A stretch of DNA of 64,000 nt from the NCBI RefSeq assembly GCF_001884135.1, contig NZ_MAOC01000093.1, positions 148,021 to 212,020 on the forward strand, written 5' to 3'. Under the pieces are notes generated by a model, which was given only the letters and a program-made list of their open reading frames with translations, was not told the DNA's origin and did not search any database. This DNA is from Bacillus nitratireducens. GTDB taxonomy: Bacteria; Bacillota; Bacilli; Bacillales; Bacillaceae_G. A program made the translations under genes and the position numbers. Below are positions 35,181 through 44,246 of this stretch, piece by piece (within the stretch, counting starts at the first letter, position 1; the number at the start of each line of letters is the position of its first letter).

Positions 35181-36473
35181 ATGTTTCAATTACAAAAATA
35201 TAACACTTCTGTGAAGCAAGAGCTTTTAGCTGGCATCACAACTTTTTTTACATTTGCGTATATTCTTGTCATCAATCCGAAAATATTATCTGATGCAGGT
35301 GTACCATTTGATCAAGCTTTTACGGCAACTATTATTGCGACTGTTGTAGGGACGCTATGTATGGCGTTTTTAGCTAACTATCCAATTGTTATTGCTCCAG
35401 CGATGGGAATGAATGCATATTTTGCTTACTCTGTTGTTCAACAGGCAGAGGGGATTACATATGTCATTGCGTTTTCAGCAGTATTTGTAACAGGTATTAT
35501 TTTTCTTTTATTATCTTTCACCTCGTTTAGGCAAAAGCTAATTGTCGCAATTCCTGACAGTTTAAAACATGCGATTGCAGGTGGAATTGGGTTATTTATT
35601 GCTTTTATTGGATTACGTCTATCTGGAATTATCGTTGATCATCCATCTAACTTAGTTACGATTGGTGACTTCCATTCTCCAGCCGTTATTTTAACTCTAA
35701 TTGGTTTAATATTAGCGGCGGTATTAATGGCATTACGTGTGAGCGGTGCATTATTTATTAGTATGATTGTGACAGGGGTTATCGCCTTCTTTACAGGGCA
35801 ACTGAAGTTTGAGGATAAAATTGTTGCGATGCCTCATTTACCAGAGGGTATTATCGTTTCAAACCCAATCAACGCCTTTTCAGATGTGATTGAATACGGA
35901 TTATATGGTGTTGTATTTTCATTTTTACTTGTACTGTTATTTGATACAACAGGTGCATTACTCGGTTTAATTAAACAAGCAGGTTTAAATACAGATAATA
36001 CTGAAAAGCGCTTTGGTAAGGCGTTCATTGCGGATGCAATTGGCGGGACGACAGGTTCCATCTTTGGGACAAGCCCGACAGCAGCAACAATTGAATCGTC
36101 AGCAGGTATTGCTGCAGGTGGTAAAACTGGATTGACAGGTATTGTAGTCGTTTGTTTAACGATTATAACGGCATTCTTTAGCCCTGTTATTGCTTCTTTA
36201 TCAAGTGTAGCAGCTATTACAGCTCCTTCATTAATCATAGTAGGTAGCTTAATGGCACAAAGCATTCGTGATATTAATTGGAATGAATTTGAAGATGCAT
36301 TACCAGCATTTTTAATTTTCGTTGGTATTCCGTTAACGTCTAGTATTGCGAATGGAATTGCAATTGGATTTTTAGTGTATCCAGTCTTAAAAATTGTGAA
36401 AGGGAAAGGGATGGAAGTACATCCGTTACTATACTTATTTACAATTTTATTTGGATGTCATTTATTCTTATAG
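35181..36473 (+). CDS. pbuG: Purine (guanine/hypoxanthine) permease, AzgA/PbuG type
   Basis: A 430-residue NCS2/AzgA-family permease that imports guanine, hypoxanthine or adenine with protons. The N-terminus has VKQELLAGITTFFTFAYILVINPKIL, in part, and APAMGMNAYF. Later comes the motif GTSPTAATIESSAGIAAGG, characteristic of the family. The symbol follows the B. subtilis homologue; two such paralogues (pbuG, pbuO) exist, so the letter is uncertain. Unlike B. subtilis pbuG, no purine riboswitch is visible upstream. Confidence 0.85.
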   Translation: MFQLQKYNTSVKQELLAGITTFFTFAYILVINPKILSDAGVPFDQAFTATIIATVVGTLCMAFLANYPIVIAPAMGMNAYFAYSVVQQAEGITYVIAFSAVFVTGIIFLLLSFTSFRQKLIVAIPDSLKHAIAGGIGLFIAFIGLRLSGIIVDHPSNLVTIGDFHSPAVILTLIGLILAAVLMALRVSGALFISMIVTGVIAFFTGQLKFEDKIVAMPHLPEGIIVSNPINAFSDVIEYGLYGVVFSFLLVLLFDTTGALLGLIKQAGLNTDNTEKRFGKAFIADAIGGTTGSIFGTSPTAATIESSAGIAAGGKTGLTGIVVVCLTIITAFFSPVIASLSSVAAITAPSLIIVGSLMAQSIRDINWNEFEDALPAFLIFVGIPLTSSIANGIAIGFLVYPVLKIVKGKGMEVHPLLYLFTILFGCHLFL

Positions 36474-36484
36474 TATAGATATAG

Positions 36485-36515
36485 AAAGGGGGCTTCTTAT
36501 GAGAGGTCCCTTTTT
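36485..36515 (+). terminator. Weak terminator after the purine permease
   Basis: AAAGGG and CCCTTT outer pairs with a T run; the inner stem is poor. Confidence 0.55.
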
Positions 36516-36522
36516 GTGTATA

Positions 36523-36597
36523 ATAAAGTGAAACTATAAACAGTGGGGCTTTTGTTCATTCCCACTGCTTATCAGCCTTCACCAATCGAGGGAAGGT
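36523..36597 (+). repeat. Dispersed bcr-like repeat, copy with internal hairpin
   Basis: Starts ATAAAGTGAAACTATAAACA, contains CAGTGGG and CCCACTG arms, and then TTCACCAATCGAGGGA. These blocks are shared with the copies at 20590, 40098 and 60104. It lies between the purine-permease and XRE genes. Confidence 0.75.
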
Positions 36598-36676
36598 AGA
36601 AATTAGATTAATTACGTAAAATATAAATTACTTAATGGAATATATATGTTACAATAAATGTAGAGGAGGAACATGA

Positions 36677-36877
36677 ATGGCTGTAAGTAAAATAAAAGTC
36701 GCGCGTGTTCAGTTAGATTTAACACAGCAACAATTAGCAGAAAAAGTAGGGGTTACAAGGCAAACGATTAGTTTAATTGAGAAGGGGAAATACAACCCAT
36801 CTTTAGATTTATGTTTGAAAATTTGTTATGCGGTAAATAAAACATTAAATGATTTGTTTTGGGAGGAAGAGGAGTGA
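36677..36877 (+). CDS. Small XRE-family transcriptional regulator
   Basis: A 66-residue Cro/CI-type protein (QQLAEKVGVTRQTISLIEKGKYNPSL). It has the strong site GAGGAGG about nine bases upstream. The next gene begins four bases after its stop and encodes a small membrane protein. It is a paralogue of the regulator at 24268 (shared LAEKVGVTRQTI...IEKG.Y.PSL). Confidence 0.88.
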   Translation: MAVSKIKVARVQLDLTQQQLAEKVGVTRQTISLIEKGKYNPSLDLCLKICYAVNKTLNDLFWEEEE

Positions 36878-36881
36878 TAGG

Positions 36882-37310
36882 GTGAAAATCGTGAAAGATG
36901 AACGTTTAATGATTGAGGGGTTAAAACATATTAGACTAGTTTTCATCTTACAAAATATCATCATACTAGGTATTGTTTTTTATCGCTATGTTTTGCAAGG
37001 TTCAGGATATGAAAGTGTTTCGGATTTATTAATGGTATTTATGGGTGGGATAATAGTTATTAACTTTTTAAACTTAAAAAATTCTGTGGAAGTGTATGAG
37101 CATACGGGGGGAGTATCGCGTAATTATTTCATGAAGCTATTATTCATTCCAGTAGGGATTGTTATTGGGATTTTAGCTATTTGTATCATTGTAACACCGG
37201 ATATTTCGATAAAGGAAATTAGTATAACAGGACTGATTATGTTGGCTTGCTTTTTAATTCCTAGTTTGTTTATATACATATATATGAAAAAAATAAAAAG
37301 TGAAGATTGA
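36882..37310 (+). CDS. Small membrane protein paired with the XRE regulator
   Basis: About 142 residues with four hydrophobic segments. It opens with KDERLMIEGLKH, similar in character to the DERE motif of the counterpart at 24479. I place the start at GTG 36882, after the GGAGGAAGAGGAG cluster; the longer frame from 36849 overlaps the regulator. The function is unknown. Confidence 0.72.
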   Translation: MKIVKDERLMIEGLKHIRLVFILQNIIILGIVFYRYVLQGSGYESVSDLLMVFMGGIIVINFLNLKNSVEVYEHTGGVSRNYFMKLLFIPVGIVIGILAICIIVTPDISIKEISITGLIMLACFLIPSLFIYIYMKKIKSED

Positions 37311-37311
37311 A

Positions 37312-37355
37312 ATATAAGAAAGGCTTTCTCATATTAGGGAAAGCCTTTCTTATAT
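37312..37355. terminator. Bidirectional terminator with 17-bp perfect arms
   Basis: ATATAAGAAAGGCTTTC (37312-37328) and GAAAGCCTTTCTTATAT (37339-37355) around a 10-base loop. The right arm contains the stop codon of the minus-strand GNAT pseudogene. Confidence 0.9.
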
Positions 37356-37769
37356 TTCTTTATACATTACTTTATGTAGTCCAAGTGTATCAATTTCAAA
37401 GATTTCACCATGCTCATGGAAACCTAATCGTTTGTAATAGTCTGTTACAGTGGTTCGTCCATTACACCATAAAGTGCTTGCACCACGTTCTTGGAGGATT
37501 TGTTCAGCTTTACGGATTAAAAAAGTAGCCGGCACGCTGGTTTCGGAAGTTAGGTAATGTTGCCATTCCCCGTAGACGATAATGGATACCAGTTTGTAAG
37601 CCTGGGTATAGTTCTTTTGAAAAGGAAGCGATACTAATAAGTTTATCGTTTAGAAACGCACCTAAGTGGAAGGAGTCTATTTCGTAGTCGGAAGGGTATT
37701 TACAATTTTTTAATGACTGATCAGGACGTAAAAATTTTTGACGTAATAAGTATGTTTCACTGTAATCAT
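37350..37769 (-). pseudogene. GNAT acetyltransferase pseudogene (two frameshifts)
   Basis: Read across frames, the minus strand encodes a roughly 140-residue GNAT acetyltransferase: SETYLLRQKFLRPDQSLK, then FSKELYPGLQTGIHYRLRG, FRNQRAG, and the in-frame C-terminus TFLIRKAEQILQERGAS to LHKVMYKEI. The ATG at 37769 follows AAAGGACG but leads into the wrong frame; one base seems lost within codons 2-3 (about 37763-37765). A second break is an extra base at about 37527, directly after QRAG in the acetyl-CoA loop. The gene is therefore inactive unless these are sequencing errors. Confidence 0.8.
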
Positions 37770-37783
37770 AATATCGTCCTTTC

Positions 37784-38015
37784 TTATAAGCCCTTTTCTA
37801 TAAGTTGTAAGAAGAAGTATGCGGGTGCAATGAGAAGTCCTAGTATGCTAGCAGTTCCAAGAAGGAGTGAAAGTAAGAGACAAAAGTATTTAATTCCATT
37901 CGATTTTTTCCATCCGTAGCTACAAATTTCAATGCTAATACCGATGAGAATAATGGCGACGAGTACTTCTGCTAATAATAAGAGAGCTAAAGTTGAAATA
38001 GACATAATATTATTC
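37784..38015 (-). CDS. Small two-to-three TM membrane protein, unknown
   Basis: About 76 residues, almost wholly hydrophobic (MSISTLALLLLAEVLVAIILIG, in part, then WKKSNGIKYFCLLLSLLLG and a last segment). Starts at 38015, 38003 and 38039 are all possible, with GGGG at 38016-38019 favouring 38003. The longer frame to 38074 enters the upstream terminator and is unlikely. Its stop lies 14 bases before the start of the GNAT pseudogene, so the two may have formed a pair. Confidence 0.45.
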
Positions 38016-38058
38016 ATCCCCATAATATGTGATAGTAACATTTTACCATATGGAAATG

Positions 38059-38093
38059 AAAAAGTGCCCCTCAATTATGTGAGGGGCATTTTT
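38059..38093 (-). terminator. Intrinsic terminator of the cation antiporter gene
   Basis: AAAAAGTGCCCCTCA and TGAGGGGCATTTTT around ATTATG, immediately after the minus-strand stop. Confidence 0.93.
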
Positions 38094-39923
38094 CTATTCT
38101 AATATGCTTTTCAGTGTATCGATATGTTCTTTTGAACCTGTGACCAGCAATGTATCACCGTGTTGTAGTCTCGTATCACCATGCGGTATTAGTGCTTTAT
38201 TACCACGGTAAATTTGAATGACGAGTACGTCGCCTAAAAACGGAAGGCGGCGTAGTGCAACACCGTTATATTTATTGCTACGTAGTTCGACTTCACGAAC
38301 TGTTTCATTTGCTGTTGTAATTAAGCGAACGAGACTTGGTTTATCAATAAGTGCACGTAATAAAATACGTGTAGAGTTAATAGTCGAGAATACAGCGATA
38401 TGTTCTTGAGTTGCTTTTTCTTGTAGAAGGGGATCTTCTACACTTGCGATGACGTGTTCAACACCTAATTCTTTTGCATGTTCTGCTAATAATAAGTTTT
38501 GTTCATCATCACTTGTTGCAACAACAACACGGTCTGCTTCGAAAGCTTTTTGTTCCATTAAAGATTGAATAGTAATCTCATCTAATTTTACGATAGGGAA
38601 GTCATGAGATTTCGCTTCATCATCATTTATTTTATTTTGACGTATCATATATAGTGTTACGTCATAGTCTTCACGTTTTAAATCAAGTGATAACGGAAGA
38701 GTAATTCTGCTTGCGCCAATAATAGATACTTTCGGTTTTGGTATTTCCACTTTTGGAAACATCTTTTTAAATAATATAGGTGCAAAAATACAAGTAATAA
38801 CTGCACTTAAAATAAGGGATGCTGATAAACTTGGGCTAATGATGCCTAGTTTTTCACCGATTTGTGCAGCCGCAATAACTAAAGAAAGTGTTGATGTTAA
38901 CAAAATGGCACTTCCGAGTACGATATTGCGTGGGTACCATTTTCGTAAGACGAGTGATGGTAACAGCTTTGAGATAAAGAGTCCCACAATTAAAATTGGG
39001 ATCATTAGCATGCTAGAAGGCTCTTTAAAAATAGACCATACTTCTAGATTTACACCAACCATTACGAAGAAAATAGGGATGAAGAAACCATATCCGATGG
39101 AATCAAGTTTTTCAACCATATCTTCATTTGGTGATAATAAAGATACGAGTACACCTGCTAAAAAGGCTCCCAAAATGTTTTCTGCCCCAACAGATTCAGA
39201 TAATCCAACTAATATTAAGATGAGTGCGAAAACAGCTCGTGTATCAATTTGTACACTACCGGCTTTTAAGCTTTCTAGGTATGGAATATTTTTAAAGCGT
39301 CTTGCGACAAAGTAAATTACAATACCAGCGCCGAATAGAAGAAGTAGAAGCCACATGCTTTGGCCACTTTCGGAATTTAGCCCGACGAATACAGCGAGTA
39401 AAATCATTGTAACTAAGTCTGCGATAACAGCGACTAATAAAATGATTTGCCCGATTGCAGTCTTTCCTAAGTTATTTTCTTTTAATGTTGGCACGACAAC
39501 ACCTAAAGAAATAGTTGAAATAATTAAAGTCATGAACATTGCATTGTCTACAAATCCTAGCCATACGAATAGTAATGATAGGGCATAAGATAATATGAAA
39601 ATAAATAAGAAGATAATGCTTGCCGCTTGGAATGTGTTTGGTTCGTTTGTCGTATTCTTTTTCCCTTTTTGTTTAAAAATCGAAAAGTCAATTTCTAACC
39701 CGCTTAAAAACATTAGGAAGATAAATCCTAGTGTCGATAAGACTTGAAGCCACATATCTGGCTCAATGATGTTAAACCCACTTTTACCTACAAAGATTCC
39801 TGCGATAATTTCTGCAACAACAACAGGAAGTGCTTTTAATTTAAAGCGTTGTAACAAAAGGGGAACGAAAAACGCGATTGCGACAACAACCATAAGTGAT
39901 AGAACAGAAGAATGATGTTCCAC
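38094..39923 (-). CDS. CPA2 cation/proton antiporter with TrkA-N and TrkA-C domains
   Basis: About 609 residues. The N-terminal 400 residues form 12 or so TM segments of the CPA2 antiporter family (LPVVVAEIIAGIFVGKSG, FLAGVLVSLLSPNED). After residue about 410 comes a Rossmann-like TrkA-N domain (VSIIGASRITLPLS) with DD near the adenine site, and then a TrkA-C domain ending LLVTGSKEHIDTL. It should exchange K+ or Na+ for protons at the membrane, gated by nucleotides, as in KefB/KefC or CpaA-like proteins. GTG 39923 is chosen, since GGGAGAG precedes it by seven to eight bases; the longer frame has no such site. Confidence 0.87.
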   Translation of the reverse strand: MEHHSSVLSLMVVVAIAFFVPLLLQRFKLKALPVVVAEIIAGIFVGKSGFNIIEPDMWLQVLSTLGFIFLMFLSGLEIDFSIFKQKGKKNTTNEPNTFQAASIIFLFIFILSYALSLLFVWLGFVDNAMFMTLIISTISLGVVVPTLKENNLGKTAIGQIILLVAVIADLVTMILLAVFVGLNSESGQSMWLLLLLFGAGIVIYFVARRFKNIPYLESLKAGSVQIDTRAVFALILILVGLSESVGAENILGAFLAGVLVSLLSPNEDMVEKLDSIGYGFFIPIFFVMVGVNLEVWSIFKEPSSMLMIPILIVGLFISKLLPSLVLRKWYPRNIVLGSAILLTSTLSLVIAAAQIGEKLGIISPSLSASLILSAVITCIFAPILFKKMFPKVEIPKPKVSIIGASRITLPLSLDLKREDYDVTLYMIRQNKINDDEAKSHDFPIVKLDEITIQSLMEQKAFEADRVVVATSDDEQNLLLAEHAKELGVEHVIASVEDPLLQEKATQEHIAVFSTINSTRILLRALIDKPSLVRLITTANETVREVELRSNKYNGVALRRLPFLGDVLVIQIYRGNKALIPHGDTRLQHGDTLLVTGSKEHIDTLKSILE

Positions 39924-40097
39924 TGCGTTCTCTCCCTTCAAATAAATATAGTACCTATTTAGCCATATAATAGGTAGAAAAGCAACGCATATGGATTCGA
40001 TTTCATAAAGAAAGAGTTTTCTTAACATTTGTCATAATAAGTATATTTTTCATGATTCTGTTGTAACTTCCGTAATGTGGATGCAATAGGGGAGGGG

Positions 40098-40147
40098 ATA
40101 AAGTGAAACTTTAATCAGTGGAGGTCTTACTGCGCGTTAATGCGGGA
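40098..40147 (+). repeat. Dispersed bcr-like repeat, short copy
   Basis: ATAAAGTGAAACTTTAATCA, then GTGGAGGTCTTACTGCGCG and TTAATGCGGG. It shares its left end with the copies at 20590, 36523 and 60104 but is truncated on the right, where the qox terminator begins. Confidence 0.7.
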
Positions 40148-40148
40148 T

Positions 40149-40184
40149 AAAAAAAGACTGCTGAGGAATCTCAGCAGTCTTTTT
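40149..40184 (-). terminator. Intrinsic terminator of the qox operon
   Basis: AAAAAGACTGCTGAG and CTCAGCAGTCTTTTT around GAAT, just after the qoxD stop on the minus strand. Confidence 0.93.
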
Positions 40185-40192
40185 CATGCAAA

Positions 40193-40504
40193 TTACATTG
40201 AGAAGAAGATCCATACAGTTAAACCAACTGTTGCAGTTGCAACGAAGAAACTGTATATCATTGTAAGAACTTGAATTCTTCCTTCTCCTTCTTTTAAATG
40301 CATGAACATAATTAATTGTAATAACGCCTGCGCAACTGCCATTACGATGATAGTTGTTAAAATCGTTGAAAGTGGCAAGTTAGTATAAAGTGCCACGTAT
40401 AACGCTAGAAACGTTAGTGCAAGCGATAAAATAAATCCGAAAACGTGTGACCATGGGAATCCGCTATGCGCATGCCCGTTTGCTTGATTGTTATTTTGAC
40501 CCAT
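40193..40504 (-). CDS. qoxD: Quinol oxidase subunit IV
   Basis: A 103-residue three-TM protein with the COX4-pro/cyoD family look (HAHSGFPWSHVFGFILSLALTF, in part, and QLIMFMHLKEGEGR). It is the last gene of qoxABCD, starting directly after the qoxC stop. It stabilises the oxidase complex; it binds no cofactor. Confidence 0.92.
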   Translation of the reverse strand: MGQNNNQANGHAHSGFPWSHVFGFILSLALTFLALYVALYTNLPLSTILTTIIVMAVAQALLQLIMFMHLKEGEGRIQVLTMIYSFFVATATVGLTVWIFFSM

Positions 40505-41107
40505 TTACGCCACCATCCCGTTCAAGTAAACTAGTGTGTAAATAAAGACCCAAACAAGATCAAGGAAATGCCAGTATAAGCTGATAATAAATACTTTACG
40601 AGCTGTAACTGGTGTTAAACCTCGTTTTAAAATTTGGATGATAACACAAGTTGCCCAGATGATACCACCTGTTACGTGGGCACCATGCGTTCCAAGAAGA
40701 ACGAAGAATGCCGATAAGAAAGCACTTGTTTGAATCGTTGCGCCTTCGCCAACGTACAAAATGAATTCTTCAATTTCAAAGAATAGGAAGCCTGCACCTA
40801 AAAGTAAAGTTAGGATAAACCAAGCTAACATTCCTTTTTGATTTTGTTTACGCATTTCGTGAATTGCGATACCGCATGTAAAACTACTTGTTAAAAGTAA
40901 CAGTGTTTGAATTAAAAGTGTTTTAACTTCAAACAATTGCGCTGGTGTTGGGCCATCAGCCGTACGACCAGCTAGGACTAGATAAGAGGCGAAAAGTGTT
41001 GCGAACAGCATAATTTCAGCCCCAAGAAAAATCCAGAATCCTAGGATATTCAATCTGCTTTGCTCGGATTGATATTCCAAAGGTAAGCTTTTATCTAAAG
41101 CCGCCAT
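40505..41107 (-). CDS. qoxC: Quinol oxidase subunit III
   Basis: A 200-residue, five-TM subunit III of the haem-copper oxidase (LGFWIFLGAEIMLFATLFASY in part, then FVLLGTHGAHVTGGIIW, and YWHFLDLVWVFIYTLVYL at the end). It lies 13 bases downstream of qoxB and abuts qoxD. No cofactor is expected. Confidence 0.93.
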   Translation of the reverse strand: MAALDKSLPLEYQSEQSRLNILGFWIFLGAEIMLFATLFASYLVLAGRTADGPTPAQLFEVKTLLIQTLLLLTSSFTCGIAIHEMRKQNQKGMLAWFILTLLLGAGFLFFEIEEFILYVGEGATIQTSAFLSAFFVLLGTHGAHVTGGIIWATCVIIQILKRGLTPVTARKVFIISLYWHFLDLVWVFIYTLVYLNGMVA

Positions 41108-41120
41108 GTCATTTCACCTC

Positions 41121-43064
41121 TCATGCTATATGTTCTGTTTCTTTAATTTCATCAACACTTACGTAGTAACCATCGTCATAATCGAATGAACGATAGATTA
41201 AGCAACCTAAAATACCAACTCCGCCGATTGCTGCAAGCCAGAACCAACTAAATACTAATGCAAAACCTGCAAGACCGAAGAATAAAGACGCAATAATAGG
41301 CACGCCAGAGTTACTTGGCATGTGAATTGGTTTTATTTCTTCTGCAGCTGGTGTAACTGTTTCTCCGCGTTTTTTCATGAACCAGAAAGCATCAGCTTCT
41401 TTAATTTCAGGAAGTTTCGCGAAGTTGTAATGTTGTACAGGAGATTGAGTTGCCCATTCAAGTGTACGGCCGTCCCATGGATCTCCAGTTGTGTCACGCT
41501 CACCGTGACGTGCACTCCAAATTACGTTATAGCAAAGGATTAGGAAGCCAATACCCATCATTACAGCACCAACAGATGCGATTTGGTTTAGCCAGCCCCA
41601 TCCAAGACTTTCAGAGTAAGTGTACATACGACGAGTCATACCGTCTAAACCTAAGAAGTACATTGGGAAGAAACAGATGTTAAATCCGCTCATAAAGATC
41701 CAGAATGTCCATTTACCTAGGCGTTCATTTAACATATGACCTGTCATTTTTGGATACCAGTATGTGAATCCAGCAAGCATAGCGAATACTGTACCTGCGA
41801 TTAATACGTAGTGGAAGTGAGCAATTAGGAAGTAGCTGTTATGGTATTGATAATCAGCTGCTGCCATTCCAAGCATAACCCCTGTAACTCCACCAACTAC
41901 GAAGTTTGGAATAAATGCCAATGACCAAAGCATTGGAACTGTAAAACGAATACGTCCTTTATACAGTGTAAACAACCAGTTAAAGATCTTAACACCGGTT
42001 GGAATCGAAATCGCCATTGTCGAAATCGAGAAGAATGAGTTAACCGCTGGACCTGCACCCATAGTGAAGAAATGGTGAAGCCATACGACGAAACTTAGTA
42101 AAGAAATTGCAACCATCGAGTACACCATCGCACTGTAACCGAATAGACGTTTACGTGAGAATGTACTAATGATTTCAGAGAAAATACCGAATGCCGGTAA
42201 AATAACGATATATACTTCAGGGTGACCCCATACCCAGAATAGGTTGGCCCATAACATCGGCATACCGCCGCTCGCCATCGTAAAGAAGTGAGCATCGAAT
42301 AGACGGTCAAATGTCATTAATGCAAGAGCAACTGTTAATACTGGGAAAGCGAAAATAATGATAATTGTTGTAATTAAGATTGACCAAGTAAACATTGGCA
42401 TTCTCATTAATTTCATACCAGGTGTACGCATTTTTAAGATAGTAACAAGGAAGTTAATACCGGTCATTAGCGTACCGAGACCTGAAATCTGTAATGCAAT
42501 TGCGTAGTAGTTATTTCCTACACCAGAAGTAAACTCTGTACCTGCCATTGGGAAGTAAGAAGTCCACCCAGCGTCTGGAGAACCACCGATTACGAAAGCG
42601 ATGTTGAATAACATTGCTCCGACAAAGAATAACCAGAAACTTAAAGCATTTAAGAACGGATATGCAACGTCACGAGCACCAATTTGTAATGGTACTACAA
42701 GGTTCATTAATCCCATAACGAATGGCATTGCCATGAAAAGAATCATTACTGTACCATGTGTTGTAAAGATCCCGTTATAGTGTTCAGCGTTTAAATAAGT
42801 TGTTTCTGGGAATGTTAACTGTGCACGGATCATTAAACCGTCCATACCACCACGGAATAACATTATAACCGCAGAGATAATATACATGGCCCCGATTTTT
42901 TTGTGGTCAACAGTTGTTAACCATTCGTCCCAAAGCCATTTCCATTTTTTATACTTTGTTAGTACGAAAATGATTGCTAATGTCACAAGAACGATAGAAG
43001 CGTCTGCACCGTAAATAATCGGGTCACCTGTGACAAAGAATTCATCAAGCTTCACTGTGTTCAC
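41121..43064 (-). CDS. qoxB: Quinol oxidase subunit I (haem-copper catalytic subunit)
   Basis: A 647-residue subunit I, which holds the low-spin haem, high-spin haem and CuB and reduces oxygen to water while pumping protons. The key motifs are intact: the first haem His in [23 protein letters not shown] with the CuB His and the cross-linked Tyr, WLHHFFTMG with two further CuB His, and [10 protein letters not shown] with both haem His. The N-terminal extra TM and long length fit the qox (aa3-600) rather than the caa3 type. It is the second gene of the qox operon. Confidence 0.95.
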   Translation of the reverse strand: MNTVKLDEFFVTGDPIIYGADASIVLVTLAIIFVLTKYKKWKWLWDEWLTTVDHKKIGAMYIISAVIMLFRGGMDGLMIRAQLTFPETTYLNAEHYNGIFTTHGTVMILFMAMPFVMGLMNLVVPLQIGARDVAYPFLNALSFWLFFVGAMLFNIAFVIGGSPDAGWTSYFPMAGTEFTSGVGNNYYAIALQISGLGTLMTGINFLVTILKMRTPGMKLMRMPMFTWSILITTIIIIFAFPVLTVALALMTFDRLFDAHFFTMASGGMPMLWANLFWVWGHPEVYIVILPAFGIFSEIISTFSRKRLFGYSAMVYSMVAISLLSFVVWLHHFFTMGAGPAVNSFFSISTMAISIPTGVKIFNWLFTLYKGRIRFTVPMLWSLAFIPNFVVGGVTGVMLGMAAADYQYHNSYFLIAHFHYVLIAGTVFAMLAGFTYWYPKMTGHMLNERLGKWTFWIFMSGFNICFFPMYFLGLDGMTRRMYTYSESLGWGWLNQIASVGAVMMGIGFLILCYNVIWSARHGERDTTGDPWDGRTLEWATQSPVQHYNFAKLPEIKEADAFWFMKKRGETVTPAAEEIKPIHMPSNSGVPIIASLFFGLAGFALVFSWFWLAAIGGVGILGCLIYRSFDYDDGYYVSVDEIKETEHIA

Positions 43065-43088
43065 TCCAATCTGTTGGAATAATAGCTA

Positions 43089-43964
43089 TTATTTTTTGTT
43101 TTTGTAGTAGTTGTAATCACAATATTCAAGTGATTTTGGATCTACATAACTTAAGTGATGACTAGAGAATGTCATACGACCAACTACACCAGGTTTAACA
43201 ATTTCGTTGTACTTATTTTCTGTTAGTTTAGGAGCAGTTTCTTGTACTTCTTTTACCCACTTGTCATACTTTTCTTTTGTTTTTGCTTCAACTTCGAACT
43301 CCATATGAGTGAACCCTTCACCAGAGAAGTTCGCACTACGGCCTAGGTAAGAACCAGGCTTATCAGCTTGTAAATATAAATCCATAATCATGCCATCCAT
43401 AGTGTACTTCATACCACCAAGTTCTGGAACCCAGAATGCATTCATTGGACCTACAGAAGTAAGCTTAAATTGAATTGGTACACCAGCTGGGATGTTTAAA
43501 TAGTTAACGGTTTCAATTTTTTCCTCCGGGTAACTAAATAACCATTTCCAGTTCGCAGATGTAACATAAATTTCAACTGGTTTAATATGTTTGGACTCTT
43601 GCGGAACCTCTTCCGAAGCATAAGTTGCTTTAACTGTTGGAATCGATAATGCGATAACGATAATAACAGGAATAACCGTCCAAATGATTTCTAATAATGT
43701 GTTACCATGTTGATCAGGTGGCTCATAGTCCATATTCTCTGGTTTTTCACGATAACGAATCAAGATGACTGTAAACAAGATGAATACAATTGCGATAATT
43801 AATGACATAAGCAAGAATGACCAAACAATTAAATCATACTGTGCCTTTGCAACGGGTCCTTGCGGATTTAATACTGCGAGTTTCTTATCACAGCCACCGA
43901 GGAACAGAAGTAATGATAACGGAAGAAGCGAAGCTAACTTCCAAAATGCTTTCTTTAGTTGCAC
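43089..43964 (-). CDS. qoxA: Quinol oxidase subunit II (lipoprotein, no CuA site)
   Basis: A 291-residue subunit II with an N-terminal lipoprotein signal (LLFLGGC), two TM segments and a cupredoxin domain. The CuA ligands are missing: the loop that should carry two Cys reads RSANFSGEGFTHM, and no His is present in NAFWVPELGG. It therefore accepts electrons from menaquinol, not cytochrome c. I choose the GTG at 43964, about ten bases after AAAGGAG; the upstream frame to 44102 has no good start. It leads the qoxABCD operon. Confidence 0.93.
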   Translation of the reverse strand: MQLKKAFWKLASLLPLSLLLFLGGCDKKLAVLNPQGPVAKAQYDLIVWSFLLMSLIIAIVFILFTVILIRYREKPENMDYEPPDQHGNTLLEIIWTVIPVIIVIALSIPTVKATYASEEVPQESKHIKPVEIYVTSANWKWLFSYPEEKIETVNYLNIPAGVPIQFKLTSVGPMNAFWVPELGGMKYTMDGMIMDLYLQADKPGSYLGRSANFSGEGFTHMEFEVEAKTKEKYDKWVKEVQETAPKLTENKYNEIVKPGVVGRMTFSSHHLSYVDPKSLEYCDYNYYKNKK

Positions 43965-44199
43965 GATTGAAAATCTCCTTTCTCCTTGGATTGAAACTAT
44001 GCCAATAAAACAATATAAACCTATTAATTTATAGATGGCAATAGTTTTTGTCATATTGTTAAAAAATAGACACAAATGCACACTTTTTAAGGTGAATATC
44101 ATTTGTAACTTGATAACATTGTAAACTATTTTCCAGATAAAAACGTGATTGTGGGAATTTTAAGATAAATAAAGTTATACCAACATATCCAAGAAATAG

Positions 44200-44231
44200 A
44201 AAAAAGCTATCTTATCATAAGAAAGATAGCT
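44200..44231 (-). terminator. Intrinsic terminator of the amino-acid permease at 44247
   Basis: AGCTATCTT and AAAGATAGCT around ATCATAAG; the A run on the left acts as the minus-strand T run. Confidence 0.82.
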
Positions 44232-44246
44232 GAATGTTTTGTATAT

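Noticed and set aside
37561-37640. A third frameshift in the GNAT pseudogene
   Set aside because: On careful reverse complementing, SFSKELYPGLQTG reads through in one frame; only two breaks remain.
38839-39315. 158-codon plus-strand ORF
   Set aside because: Antisense shadow of the CPA2 antiporter gene, with low-complexity Ser/Thr/Lys composition.
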